The translations under genes were made by a program, and so were the position numbers. Source: CAKKQX01 sp046313915 (GTDB lineage: Bacteria > Pseudomonadota > Gammaproteobacteria > Burkholderiales > SG8-41). Taken from it: a stretch of DNA of 26,397 nucleotides. Shown here one piece after another: positions 6,162 through 14,267 of the stretch (positions are counted from its first letter, which is position 1; each line of letters starts with the position of its first letter). The stretch lies in assembly GCA_046313915.1 (NCBI GenBank), contig JBKBXX010000037.1, positions 1 through 26,397 of the forward strand, given 5' to 3'. The notes beneath the pieces were generated by a model that was not told the origin of the DNA, searched no databases, and worked only from the letters and a program-made list of their open reading frames with translations.

Positions 6162-8294
6162 TCAGCCTTTGGCGCGGCTGATGCGGATGACTTCGCGGAT
6201 GTGGCGCAGACTGCGCATGATCTGCGCGAGATGCAGGCGGTTCGAAACCTGCAACGTGAAGTGCATGTCGGTGTAGTCGCCGCCGTCCTCGGGATCGACC
6301 ACGACGTTCTGGATGTTGGAGCCGCCCTCGGCGATCGTCGCCGCGACCTTGGCCAGCACGCCGCGCTGGTTTGCCGTCACCAGCTTGACCCGCACCTCGA
6401 ACAGTTTTTTCGTTTCGGGATCCCACGACACGTCGAGCATGCGCTCGGGATCGGTGCGCGTCCTGGTGATGGCCGGGCAGTCATGGGTATGGATGATCAT
6501 GCCCTGGCCCTTGCTGATCATGCCGATGATCGGATCGCCGGGAATGGGGTTGCAGCATTTGGCGAACTGGATCGCCATGCCTTCCGAGCCGCGGATGACC
6601 ACCGAAGTCGGTGTCAGGCTTTCGCTGGGCGGCGGTTCTTCGCCGAGCGACAGCAGCCGGCGGGCCACCACCACGGCAAGGCGTTTGCCGAGCCCGATGT
6701 CGGCGAGAATTCCCTGGCGGGATTTGGCACCGGAATCGCGCACCAGCCTGTCCCACTGGCTTTCCGTGATTTCGGCAAGGCTCGATCTGAAATTCATCAG
6801 CGCCTGACCGAGCAGGCGCTCGCCGAGTTGCGCGGATTCCTGGAAGTGCATGGTTTTCAGGAAATGGCGAATGTGCGCGCGCGCTTTGGCGGTGACGACG
6901 AAATTGAGCCACAACGGATTGGGTTTGGCATGGGCGGCGGTGATGATCTCGACGCGGTCGCCGTTTCGGAGCTCGGTGCGCAGCGGCATCAGCTCCTGGT
7001 TGATCTTGACCGCCACGCAGCGGTTGCCGATGTCGGTGTGCACGGCGTAGGCGAAATCGACGGCGGTGGCGCCGCGCGGCAGCGCCCTGATCTGGCCTTT
7101 GGGCGTGAATAGATAGACTTCATCGGGGAAAAGATCGACCTTGAGGTGTTCGAGGAATTCGATCGAGTCGCCCGACTCGGACTGCATCTCGAGCAGGCTT
7201 TGCAGCCATTGATGGGTTTTTCTCTGCAGCTCCGACAGATTGGTGTCGGAACTCTTGTAGAGCCAGTGCGAGGCGACGCCGGCTTCCGCGATCTTGTGCA
7301 TCTCGACGGTGCGGATCTGCATTTCGATCGGCGTGCCGAACGGTCCGAACAGCGTGGTGTGGAGCGCCTGGTAGCCGTTGGCTTTGGGGATCGCGATGTA
7401 GTCCTTGAATTTGCCCGGGATCGGCTTGAACAGGCCGTGCAGCGCGCCGAGCGCGACATAACACGCGTGCACGTCCTTGACGATGATGCGAAAGCCGAAC
7501 ACGTCGAGCACCTGCGCGAAAGACACCGATTTTTCGCGCATCTTGCGGTAAATCGAATACAGGTGCTTCTCACGGCCGTGAACCTGCGCGTCGATGTTGT
7601 TTTCCTTGAGCCGGCGTTTGATCGATTCCATCACCTTGCCGAGGATCTCGCGGCGGTTGCCGCGCGCCGCCTTGACCGCCTTGGCGAGCACGCGGTAGCG
7701 GTCCGGATAGAGATGCCTGAAGGAAAGATCCTCGAGTTCCTGGTAGATGCTGTTCAGTCCCAGCCGGTTGGCGATCGGCGCATAGATTTCCAGCGTTTCG
7801 CGCGCGATGCGGTGGCGTCGCCGGGCATCGACCGCGTCCAGCGTGCGCATGTTGTGCAGCCGATCGGCGAGCTTGATCAGGATGACGCGCACGTCGCGCG
7901 CCATCGCCAGCAGCATTTTGCGGAAATTCTCGGCCTGCGCTTTTTCCTGCGTTTCGAACTCGATTTTGTCGAGTTTGGAGACGCCGTCGACGAGTTCGGC
8001 GACCGGTTTGCCGAAAGCCTTCGAAATCTCGGACTTGGTGACCGAAGTGTCCTCCATCACATCGTGCAGCAGCGCAGCGGTGAGCGCCTGCGGATCGAGA
8101 TGCCACTGCGCGAGGATATTGGCGACGGCGAGGGGGTGCGAAATATAGGGCTCGCCGGATTTGCGGAACTGGCCCTGGTGTGCCGCTTCGCTGAAGTGGT
8201 AGGCCGACTCGATCTGCGACAGGTCCTCCGGCTTGAGGTAGCCGGCCCATTCCTTGAAAAGCGTGGCGGCTTCGGCCATGGCGGCTGGCGGCAT
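6162..8294 (-). CDS. spoT: bifunctional (p)ppGpp synthetase/hydrolase SpoT/Rel
   Basis: A full-length RelA/SpoT homologue (710 residues from the ATG at 8294) that makes and degrades the alarmone (p)ppGpp. The order is: HD hydrolase domain with ALLHDVMEDT (His77-Asp78) and KLADRLHNMRT; synthetase domain with GREKHLYSIYRKM and PGKFKDYIAIPKANGYQALH; TGS domain from about 393 (VYLFTPKGQIRALPRGATAVDFAYAVH); a helical/zinc-finger-like region with FAKCCNPIPGD; and a C-terminal ACT domain. Both catalytic sites look intact. The loop reads KFKD (295-298) where bifunctional enzymes usually have RxKD and RelA-type enzymes an acidic version, so it groups with the bifunctional type. It is the last gene of the yicC-gmk-rpoZ-spoT operon. 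The start is uncertain: TTG 8339, ATG 8294 and ATG 8279 are in frame and none has a clear Shine-Dalgarno. Confidence 0.97.
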   Translation of the reverse strand: MPPAAMAEAATLFKEWAGYLKPEDLSQIESAYHFSEAAHQGQFRKSGEPYISHPLAVANILAQWHLDPQALTAALLHDVMEDTSVTKSEISKAFGKPVAELVDGVSKLDKIEFETQEKAQAENFRKMLLAMARDVRVILIKLADRLHNMRTLDAVDARRRHRIARETLEIYAPIANRLGLNSIYQELEDLSFRHLYPDRYRVLAKAVKAARGNRREILGKVMESIKRRLKENNIDAQVHGREKHLYSIYRKMREKSVSFAQVLDVFGFRIIVKDVHACYVALGALHGLFKPIPGKFKDYIAIPKANGYQALHTTLFGPFGTPIEMQIRTVEMHKIAEAGVASHWLYKSSDTNLSELQRKTHQWLQSLLEMQSESGDSIEFLEHLKVDLFPDEVYLFTPKGQIRALPRGATAVDFAYAVHTDIGNRCVAVKINQELMPLRTELRNGDRVEIITAAHAKPNPLWLNFVVTAKARAHIRHFLKTMHFQESAQLGERLLGQALMNFRSSLAEITESQWDRLVRDSGAKSRQGILADIGLGKRLAVVVARRLLSLGEEPPPSESLTPTSVVIRGSEGMAIQFAKCCNPIPGDPIIGMISKGQGMIIHTHDCPAITRTRTDPERMLDVSWDPETKKLFEVRVKLVTANQRGVLAKVAATIAEGGSNIQNVVVDPEDGGDYTDMHFTLQVSNRLHLAQIMRSLRHIREVIRISRAKG

Positions 8295-8376
8295 TCGGCG
8301 GTTGGCGTTCAGCGGGTTTTCCGGGCGGCGCTGCCGCAACGGGGCTGACGGCAGTCCGCGGGATGCCGGAAGCCGC

Positions 8377-8583
8377 TCAGGGTTGCGCTTTGTTGAGAAT
8401 CTCGGCGCCGTATTTGCCTGCGGCGAGCTCGCGCAGCGCGATCACGGTTGGTTTGTCGCGGTTGGGTTCCACCATCGGCTGGGCGCCGTTGGTGAGCTGC
8501 CGCGCGCGATAGGTCGCCGCGAGCGACATTTCGAAGCGGTTGGGGATGTTTTTCAGACAATCGTCAACGGTAATGCGTGCCAT
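8377..8583 (-). CDS. rpoZ: DNA-directed RNA polymerase omega subunit
   Basis: A 68-residue RpoZ. It starts MARITVDDCLKNIPNRFEM and contains LAATYRARQLTNGAQP and KPTVIALRELAAGKYG, the conserved core that wraps the beta-prime C terminus and helps core-enzyme assembly. Length matches proteobacterial omega from beta lineages. It lies 18 nt after gmk and about 80 nt before spoT on the same strand. The spoT product's alarmone acts on RNA polymerase partly through omega, which gives the conserved linkage functional sense. Confidence 0.97.
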   Translation of the reverse strand: MARITVDDCLKNIPNRFEMSLAATYRARQLTNGAQPMVEPNRDKPTVIALRELAAGKYGAEILNKAQP

Positions 8584-8601
8584 GTCGGATGCTCTGCTGG
8601 T

Positions 8602-9210
8602 TTACTTCATGCGGTTGATCAAGTCACCGTGGCGGGCAAGTTGGCGAGCGAGTTTGAGCCGCTCGGCCCGAATGATGCAGACCAGGTCCTGTGCCGCCCG
8701 GTTAAAGTCTTCATTAATAATAACATATTCGAACTCGCCGACGTGGGATATTTCCTCGCGGGCGTTGCGCAGGCGCTGGGCGATGACCTCGGGCGTGTCC
8801 TGGGCGCGCTTGTTGAGCCGGGCGAGCAGCGCGTCGAACGACGGCGGCAGGATGAAAATGCCGATGGTCTCCGGGATCAGCTTGCGCACCTGGGCCGCGC
8901 CCTGCCAGTCGATCTCGAGCAGGATGTCGCAGCCCTGCCGCAGCTCGCTGCTTACCCACTGGTGCGAAGTGCCGTAGTAATTGCCGTGCACCTGCGCGCT
9001 TTCCAGGAATTCACCGTTTTGCTGCATGCGCCGGAACTCCTCGACGGTCACGAAATGGTAGTCGCGGCCGTTGATTTCACCGGGGCGTGGCGCGCGCGTG
9101 GTGTAGGAAACGGATTTGCGGATCTGCGGATCGGCGGCGAGCAGGGCCGCCACCAGGCTGGTCTTGCCCGCTCCCGAAGGGGCGCTGACGACGAACAGGC
9201 TGCCGCTCAT
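8602..9210 (-). CDS. gmk: guanylate kinase
   Basis: A 202-residue guanylate kinase, which phosphorylates GMP to GDP with ATP. The P-loop APSGAGKTSL is at residues 9-18. The GMP-binding segment SYTTRAPRPGEINGRDYHFV follows, with ILLEIDWQGAAQV and a C-terminal EYVIINEDF strand. The ATG at 9210 fits the family N terminus (MSGSLFVVSAPSGAGK); extending to 9279 would add a 23-residue unconserved tail. It lies 120 nt after yicC in the same operon. It controls the guanine nucleotide pool that feeds (p)ppGpp synthesis by the downstream spoT product. Confidence 0.97.
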   Translation of the reverse strand: MSGSLFVVSAPSGAGKTSLVAALLAADPQIRKSVSYTTRAPRPGEINGRDYHFVTVEEFRRMQQNGEFLESAQVHGNYYGTSHQWVSSELRQGCDILLEIDWQGAAQVRKLIPETIGIFILPPSFDALLARLNKRAQDTPEVIAQRLRNAREEISHVGEFEYVIINEDFNRAAQDLVCIIRAERLKLARQLARHGDLINRMK

Positions 9211-9306
9211 GGCGTGAAACGTCTGCGGCGCCGGCAGCGGAGTTGCCCTGTTGCGGAATGCCGTTCCAGGCCCGGCCAATGGCGGCAGAAACAGGCGGGT
9301 TTTTCC

Positions 9307-9334
9307 GTCTCACGTTTCATGTTTCGCCTTTCAC
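9307..9334. repeat. heptanucleotide tandem repeat at the 3' end of yicC
   Basis: Four consecutive 7-bp units: GTCTCAC, GTTTCAT, GTTTCGC, CTTTCAC. The last covers the yicC stop codon (TGA on the minus strand at 9331-9333). On the minus strand the consensus is GTGAAAC, close to the GTGAANN units found upstream of yicC at 10207-10227. Confidence 0.6.
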
Positions 9335-10197
9335 TCGATATTCTGGATCTGCTCGCGCATCTGCTCGATGAGGAGCTTGAGATCCATTGCCACCTGGGTC
9401 ACGGCGACGTCGACCGATTTCGAGCCGAGCGTGTTGGCTTCACGGTTGAGCTCCTGCATCAGGAAATCGAGACGCTTGCCGACGGCCCCGCCCTTGGCGA
9501 GGATGCGCCGCAGCTCGCCGAGGTGCGTTTCGAGCCGCGTGAGTTCCTCGTCGACGTCTATCCTGTTGGCAAACAGCGCCATTTCCTGGCGCACACGCTC
9601 TTCGTCGCCGCCCGCCAGCGCCTCCCTCAAGCGGGTCGCGAGCTTTTCCTGGAATGCGGCGATGATCGCGGGCATGCGCGGCGCGACCTCGGCGACGCGT
9701 TTTTCCATGGCTTGCGCGCGTTCGAGCAGCATCGCCTTGAGCTTTTCGCCTTCCCGCGCGCGCGCCGCGGTGAATTCGTCGAGCGCGGCCTCGAGCAGGT
9801 CGGTGCACGCCGCTTTCAGTTCCTCGAGCGGCAGCGCCTCCGTGCCCAGCATGCCGGGCCAGCGCAGGATGTCGGCCACCCTCATGCCCGGGGCTTCCGG
9901 CAGCGCGGCCCGGACCTTGGCGTTGAGGGCGATCACCTGTTGCAACAGGGCTTCATTGAGCTCGGGGGCGCGTCCGGCATCGGCAGTCGTGGCAAACGCG
10001 ATCCGGCATTCGACCTTGCCGCGGCTCAGTTTTGCGGCGAGCCGCTCGCGCAATACCGGTTCCATGCCGCGCAGCTCGTCCGGCAGCCGGAACTGGATGT
10101 CCAGATAGCGATGATTGACCGAACGCAGTTCGACGTTGAGTGCGCCACAGGCGAATTCCTTCGCTGCCATGGCGTAGCCGGTCATGCTGTATATCAT
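9331..10197 (-). CDS. yicC: YicC/YloC family endoribonuclease
   Basis: A 288-residue YicC-family protein. The N terminus MIYSMTGYA, ELRSVNHRYLDIQFRLP, the central LRWPGML, and the C-terminal RLDFLMQELNREANTLGSK with a closing LKLLIEQMREQIQNIE are all family hallmarks. YicC-type proteins are hydrolytic endoribonucleases; in E. coli YicC has been linked to degradation of the small RNA RyhB. Charged helical segments (about 130-230) suggest coiled-coil oligomerisation. It is first in the yicC-gmk-rpoZ-spoT operon, and divergent from rph, another RNA-processing gene, with 157 nt between. Both flanks carry heptamer repeats. Confidence 0.95.
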   Translation of the reverse strand: MIYSMTGYAMAAKEFACGALNVELRSVNHRYLDIQFRLPDELRGMEPVLRERLAAKLSRGKVECRIAFATTADAGRAPELNEALLQQVIALNAKVRAALPEAPGMRVADILRWPGMLGTEALPLEELKAACTDLLEAALDEFTAARAREGEKLKAMLLERAQAMEKRVAEVAPRMPAIIAAFQEKLATRLREALAGGDEERVRQEMALFANRIDVDEELTRLETHLGELRRILAKGGAVGKRLDFLMQELNREANTLGSKSVDVAVTQVAMDLKLLIEQMREQIQNIE

Positions 10198-10206
10198 GAT
10201 GGATCC

Positions 10207-10227
10207 GTGAATAGTGAACCGTGAAGG
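10207..10227. repeat. heptanucleotide repeat in the yicC-rph divergent spacer, tract 1
   Basis: Three adjacent 7-bp units GTGAATA, GTGAACC, GTGAAGG, starting 9 nt upstream of the yicC start codon. The first five bases are invariant. It therefore lies in the yicC leader or ribosome-binding region. Confidence 0.55.
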
Positions 10228-10262
10228 GCGGGCGGCAAAAGGTGGCCGGCAGGCAATTTCAA

Positions 10263-10297
10263 TTTACCATTTGCCGTTTACCATTTACCATTAACAA
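10263..10297. repeat. heptanucleotide repeat in the yicC-rph divergent spacer, tract 2
   Basis: Five consecutive 7-bp units: TTTACCA, TTTGCCG, TTTACCA, TTTACCA, TTAACAA. Three units are identical. The tract occupies the middle of the 157-bp region that must hold the promoters of both yicC and rph. Minus-strand reading gives TGGTAAA. Confidence 0.65.
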
Positions 10298-10354
10298 TCA
10301 TCGACATCGCCTGTTTCGCGCCCCGCGGCAGGAACGGCAAAGATAACATACCTC

Positions 10355-11080
10355 ATGAACGTCACGCGACCCAGCGGCAGAAGGCCCGACCAATTGCGCC
10401 CCGTGCGGATCACCCGCGGCTATACCCGTCACGCCGAAGGCTCGGTTCTGATCGAGTTTGGCGACACCCGGGTGATTTGCACCGCGAGCGTGCTGGATCG
10501 CGTGCCGCCGCATCTCAAAGGCAGGCAGCAGGGCTGGGTGACGGCGGAATACGGCATGCTGCCGCGCGCCACGGGCACGCGCACCGACCGCGAGGCGGCG
10601 CGCGGCAAGCAAAGCGGGCGAACCCAGGAAATCCAGCGCCTGATCGGGCGCGCGCTGCGCTCGGTAATCGACCTCAAGCAGCTGGGCGAGCGCACTATCC
10701 ATCTCGATTGCGACGTGATCCAGGCCGACGGCGGCACGCGCACCGCGAGCATCACCGGCGCTTTCGTTGCCTTGCACGATGCGGTGACCGCTTTGCTCGG
10801 CAAGCAGCTGATCACGCAATCGCCGGTGCGGGACTTCATCGCCGCGGTCTCGGTCGGCGTCCATCAGGGGGTGGCGGTGCTCGATCTCGATTACATCGAA
10901 GATTCGCAGTGCGATACCGATATGAACGTGGTGATGACCGGCAGCGGCGGGCTGGTCGAAGTGCAGGGCACGGCCGAAGGGGCGCCATTCACCCGCGCCG
11001 AAATGGACGCCATGCTCGATCTTGCCGAAAAAGGCATATCGGAACTCGTCGCCGCCCAGAAAGCGGTATTGAAAGTTTGA
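10355..11080 (+). CDS. rph: ribonuclease PH
   Basis: A 241-residue RNase PH, the phosphorolytic 3'-5' exonuclease that trims tRNA precursors and forms a hexamer. Family features are RITRGYTRHAEGSVLIEFGDT, GWVTAEYGMLPRATGTR, a basic RGKQSGRTQEIQRLIGRALR segment, the catalytic-region LDCDVIQADGGTRTASITGA, and LDLDYIEDSQCDTDMNVV with the metal-binding acidic residues. The length is normal. It is first in the rph-rdgB-hemW cluster. The ATG at 10355 follows the family N terminus (MRPSGR-like); the Shine-Dalgarno is weak. RNA trimming here faces the YicC RNase across the divergent promoter. Confidence 0.97.
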   Translation: MNVTRPSGRRPDQLRPVRITRGYTRHAEGSVLIEFGDTRVICTASVLDRVPPHLKGRQQGWVTAEYGMLPRATGTRTDREAARGKQSGRTQEIQRLIGRALRSVIDLKQLGERTIHLDCDVIQADGGTRTASITGAFVALHDAVTALLGKQLITQSPVRDFIAAVSVGVHQGVAVLDLDYIEDSQCDTDMNVVMTGSGGLVEVQGTAEGAPFTRAEMDAMLDLAEKGISELVAAQKAVLKV

Positions 11081-11147
11081 TCCAACCCTGCAGGGAAAAG
11101 GCGGTCCGGGGGGCGGTTTTACGGCTTTTTCGTTCTCTGTGGTCGCC

Positions 11148-11813
11148 ATGACGGCAGAAAAGATTTCCGTGAAAAAACTGGTGATCGCCTCCCACAATCC
11201 CGGCAAGCTGCGCGAAATCCGGCAGATCCTGGCGCCGCTCGCGATCACCGTGGTGCCGCAGGCGACGCTCGGCGTGCCGGAAGCCCTGGAGCCGCATTGC
11301 ACCTTCATCGAAAACGCGCTCGCCAAGGCGCGCCATGCCAGCCGTCATAGCGGCTTGCCGGCGCTTGCCGATGACTCGGGAATCTGCGTCGCGGCGCTCG
11401 CCGGTGAGCCGGGAGTGCATTCGGCGCGTTTCGCCGGCGAGCCTCCCGCCGGAACGCCGCGCGGCCGCGAGGATCAGGACCGGCGCAACAACGAGAAGCT
11501 GCTGCGGCTGCTGCAGGACCATTCCGACCGCCGCGCGCATTATTACTGCGTGATCGTGCTGGTGCGCCGTGCCGAAGACCCGGAGCCGCTGATCGCCGAA
11601 GGCCGCTGGCACGGCGTGGTGATCGATGCGGCGCGCGGAACCAACGGCTTCGGCTACGATCCGTATTTTTATTTGCCTGGCCTCGGCCGTACCGCGGCCG
11701 AACTTGCGCCCGAAGAAAAAAATGCCGTCAGCCACCGCGGGCAGGCGCTGGCCGCGCTGGCGGCAAAGCTGCGAGCGGAAGGGTGGGAGTCGAAGGACGA
11801 GGGGGAGGCGTGA
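11148..11813 (+). CDS. rdgB: XTP/dITP diphosphatase (non-canonical purine NTP pyrophosphatase)
   Basis: A 221-residue Ham1/RdgB-family enzyme that hydrolyses XTP, ITP and dITP to the monophosphates and so keeps deaminated purines out of DNA and RNA. The substrate-binding SHNPGKLREI near the N terminus, TFIENALAKARHASRHSGLPALADDSGI, the Asp-rich catalytic patch, GTNGFGYDPYFYLP and the closing NAVSHRGQALAAL are all present. I take ATG 11148; GTG 11139 and GTG 11169 are in-frame alternatives, and the last matches the usual MKKLVIAS start. It lies 67 nt after rph, and its stop is 2 nt from the hemW start, so translational coupling is likely. Confidence 0.97.
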   Translation: MTAEKISVKKLVIASHNPGKLREIRQILAPLAITVVPQATLGVPEALEPHCTFIENALAKARHASRHSGLPALADDSGICVAALAGEPGVHSARFAGEPPAGTPRGREDQDRRNNEKLLRLLQDHSDRRAHYYCVIVLVRRAEDPEPLIAEGRWHGVVIDAARGTNGFGYDPYFYLPGLGRTAAELAPEEKNAVSHRGQALAALAAKLRAEGWESKDEGEA

Positions 11814-11815
11814 CG

Positions 11816-13021
11816 ATGAATCCTGCCGGCTCCCGTTCCGTTCACCGTCTTTCTGCCGGAATTTCTCCGCATTTCACCACGCTGCCGCCGCTGTCCCTCT
11901 ATGTCCACATCCCGTGGTGTCTGCGCAAATGCCCTTACTGCGATTTCAATTCGCACGAAGCGCGGACGACGGTACCGGAGCGCGAATACATCGCCGCGCT
12001 CATTGCCGATCTCGAGGAAGCGCTGCCGCTCATATGGGGGCGCAGGATCTACAGCGTGTTTTTCGGCGGCGGCACGCCCAGCGTGTTCTCGCCGCAGGGC
12101 ATCGACGCGATCCTGTCTGCAGTGCGCGCGCGGCTGGTGCTCGCGAGCGAGGCCGAAATCACGCTCGAAGCCAATCCTGGAACCTTCGAGGCGGAAAAGT
12201 TCGGACAATTCCGCGCCGCCGGCATCAACCGGCTTTCGATCGGCATCCAGAGCTTCAATCGCGCGCATCTCGAGGCGCTCGGCCGCATCCACGACGAGCG
12301 CGAAGCGCGAAGCGCGATCGAAATTGCGCAACGCCATTTCGACAACGTGAACCTCGATCTCATGTACGCGCTTCCCGCGCAGACCGTGGATGAGGCGCTC
12401 GAAGACGTCGCGACGGCGATCTCGTTCTCGCCGCAGCACATTTCGGCCTATCACCTGACGATCGAGCCCAACACCCATTTTCACCGCTACCCGCCGCCGT
12501 TGCCGGACGACGATGCGAGCGCCGGCATGCAGCTGGCGATCGAGGCGGCGCTCGCTGCGGCGGACTATGAACACTATGAGACGTCCGCCTTTGCGCGGCC
12601 GGGCAGGCGCGCGCGGCACAATCTCAATTACTGGACTTTCGGCGATTATCTCGGCATCGGTGCCGGAGCGCACAGCAAGCTTTCGTTTCCGGGGAAAATC
12701 GTGCGCCAGATGCGATACAAGCAGCCCGCGCGCTACATGGCCGCGGCGCTGGCGGGCGACGCCGTGCAGCAGGAGCACGAAGTGGACGCGCGCGAGGTCG
12801 GTTTCGAGTTCATGATGAATGCGTTGCGCCTGACCGCGGGCTTCGAAAGCCGGCTGTTTGCACAACGCACCGGGATGGCGCTGGGCGCGGTGCTGGAAGG
12901 ACTCGACGAAGCCGAGCGGCGCGGCCTGATCGTGCGCGATCATCTGCGCATCGCCCCCACGCCGCTGGGGCAGCGTTTTCTCAACGATCTGCTGCAGATT
13001 TTCCTTGCCGCGCCGGCATGA
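11816..13021 (+). CDS. hemW: radical SAM heme chaperone HemW
   Basis: A 401-residue HemW (formerly called oxygen-independent coproporphyrinogen III oxidase-like or HemN-like). The radical-SAM cluster motif HIPWCLRKCPYCDFNSH has the CxxxCxxC spacing. FFGGGTPS, EANPGTF, IGIQSFN and ISAYHLTIEPNT follow, with a C-terminal HemN-C region (RHNLNYWTFGDYLGIGAGAHS). The CPYCDF form and the length separate it from true HemN. HemW binds heme and delivers it to respiratory proteins. The start ATG at 11816 has a strong GGGGGAGG 6 nt upstream and sits 2 nt after rdgB. The position behind rph and rdgB is standard in betaproteobacteria. Confidence 0.96.
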   Translation: MNPAGSRSVHRLSAGISPHFTTLPPLSLYVHIPWCLRKCPYCDFNSHEARTTVPEREYIAALIADLEEALPLIWGRRIYSVFFGGGTPSVFSPQGIDAILSAVRARLVLASEAEITLEANPGTFEAEKFGQFRAAGINRLSIGIQSFNRAHLEALGRIHDEREARSAIEIAQRHFDNVNLDLMYALPAQTVDEALEDVATAISFSPQHISAYHLTIEPNTHFHRYPPPLPDDDASAGMQLAIEAALAAADYEHYETSAFARPGRRARHNLNYWTFGDYLGIGAGAHSKLSFPGKIVRQMRYKQPARYMAAALAGDAVQQEHEVDAREVGFEFMMNALRLTAGFESRLFAQRTGMALGAVLEGLDEAERRGLIVRDHLRIAPTPLGQRFLNDLLQIFLAAPA

Positions 13022-13038
13022 CGGCCGGCTGCAAGCGG

Positions 13039-13066
13039 TTGCTTTTCCCGCCCCACTCTTTAGAAT
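13039..13066 (+). promoter_or_regulatory. candidate sigma-70 promoter of the second Bug gene
   Basis: TTGCTT (13039-13044) and TAGAAT (13061-13066) are separated by 16 nt, a good sigma-70 match. They sit 18 nt after the hemW stop, and this implies a leader of about 160 nt before the Bug ATG at 13234. I see no riboswitch-like or ORF feature in that leader. Confidence 0.45.
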
Positions 13067-13233
13067 ATCGACAAGCCGGACGCCAGAAGCCGGCACGATT
13101 CCGCCGTCAGGACCCGAGGGTGGATGATGAGAAAGCTTTCCGCGATCCGGAAACAAGATGGCGGCACGGCACGGGGACGGTCTTCCCGCGCGGTGCTCCG
13201 GTCGTCACAATCAGCCGAAGGAGAATGCATCAC

Positions 13234-14211
13234 ATGAAGAACATCGGAAAAGGATGGATCTGGGCGGTGGCTGCTGTCGCCGCGGTGAGCTGGGGGACTG
13301 CTCAGGCGCAAAATTATCCCACCAAGCCCGTCAGGTTCATCGTGACCTATCCCGCGGGCGGCAGTTCCGACGCCATGGCGCGCATCATCGGTCTCAAGCT
13401 GACCGAATACTGGGGCCAGCAGGTGCTGGTGGATTCGCGGCCCGGCGCAGCAGGCGCGGTCGGCATGGAATACGCCGCCAAGCAGCCCGCCGACGGTTAC
13501 AACTTCCTGCTCGGCAATTTCGGGCCGGTGGTCGCCAATCCGCTGCTCAACAAGGTGAAATACAACGTGGCCAAGGATTTCGTGCCGGTGACCCAGATCA
13601 CGCGTGCCGCCAACATCCTCGTGGTGCCGGTGACCCTGCCGGTGAAAAACGTGAAAGGTCTGGTGGCGCTTGCCAAGGCGCGGCCGGGTGAGCTCACTTT
13701 CGGCACCAGCGGTGCCGGCAGCATGTCGCACCTGGCGGGCGAGATGTTCAAGCGGCTCGCCAAGGTCGACATCACCGCGGTGCCTTACCAGGGCGGCGTG
13801 TATTCGATCGCCGCGGTGCAGGGCGGCCACATCATGATGATGTTTTCCGATGCCCAGCCGGTGATGTCCAACATCCGCGCCGGCAAGCTGCGCGCGCTCG
13901 CGGTGACCAGCGAACAGCGCACGCCGTTCACGCCGGAGTTGCCGACGCTGGTCGAAGAAGGGATCAAGGGGTTTTCCGCTTCCAACTGGTGGGGCATCCT
14001 GTTTCCGGCCGGCGTGTCGAAGCCCATCATCGACAAGGTCGCGGCGGATCTGGGGCGGGCGCTGCGGGACAAGGACGTGATCGAGAAACTGGGCAACCTC
14101 GGCGTCGAGGCGGTGCCCAGCTCGCCCGAGCAGTTCGGCGCTTTCCTGGCTGCGGAAAACGAGCGCTGGGGCAAGCTGATCAGGGAAGCAGGCATCGGCG
14201 GCTTCCAGTAA
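13234..14211 (+). CDS. Bug/TctC-family periplasmic solute-binding protein, second copy
   Basis: A 325-residue Bug protein. It has a signal peptide (MKNIGKGWIWAVAAVAAVSWG, cleaved after AQA near 24). The Bug core follows: YPTKPVRFIVTYPAGGSSD, GQQVLVDSRPGAAGAVG, LTFGTSGAGSMSHLAGEMF, and PYQGGVYSIAAVQGGHI. It binds a small carboxylate or related ligand in the periplasm. I chose ATG 13234 because AAGGAG lies 10 nt upstream; the in-frame ATG at 13225 would be only 1 nt from that site. It is a single-gene unit, with a promoter candidate upstream and an intrinsic terminator just after the stop. It is clearly different in sequence from the first Bug protein (1979-2962), so the two should bind different ligands. 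Confidence 0.95.
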   Translation: MKNIGKGWIWAVAAVAAVSWGTAQAQNYPTKPVRFIVTYPAGGSSDAMARIIGLKLTEYWGQQVLVDSRPGAAGAVGMEYAAKQPADGYNFLLGNFGPVVANPLLNKVKYNVAKDFVPVTQITRAANILVVPVTLPVKNVKGLVALAKARPGELTFGTSGAGSMSHLAGEMFKRLAKVDITAVPYQGGVYSIAAVQGGHIMMMFSDAQPVMSNIRAGKLRALAVTSEQRTPFTPELPTLVEEGIKGFSASNWWGILFPAGVSKPIIDKVAADLGRALRDKDVIEKLGNLGVEAVPSSPEQFGAFLAAENERWGKLIREAGIGGFQ

Positions 14212-14237
14212 AAAAAGCGCGTTCGGTCGTTTCCGGA

Positions 14238-14267
14238 CGGCAGCCTGCGGGCTGCCGTTTTCATTTT
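14238..14267 (+). terminator. intrinsic terminator after the second Bug gene
   Basis: CGGCAGCC (14238-14245), loop TGCG, GGCTGCCG (14250-14257), then TTTTCATTTT. An 8-bp GC-rich perfect stem plus T-rich tail, 26 nt after the stop codon. It also reaches the trmB stop codon from the other side. Confidence 0.85.

Noticed and set aside
8707..8730. AT-rich AATAATAACATATT patch as a third copy of the spacer motif
   Set aside because: It encodes the conserved EYVIINEDF strand of guanylate kinase, so the composition is explained by the protein.
8254..10224. 656-residue + strand open frame opposite gmk and yicC
   Set aside because: It runs antisense through three conserved housekeeping genes, shows no motif and has no ribosome site.
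11669..13156. 495-residue minus-strand frame across rdgB and hemW
   Set aside because: Antisense to two conserved genes; composition is Arg/His-rich and without domains.
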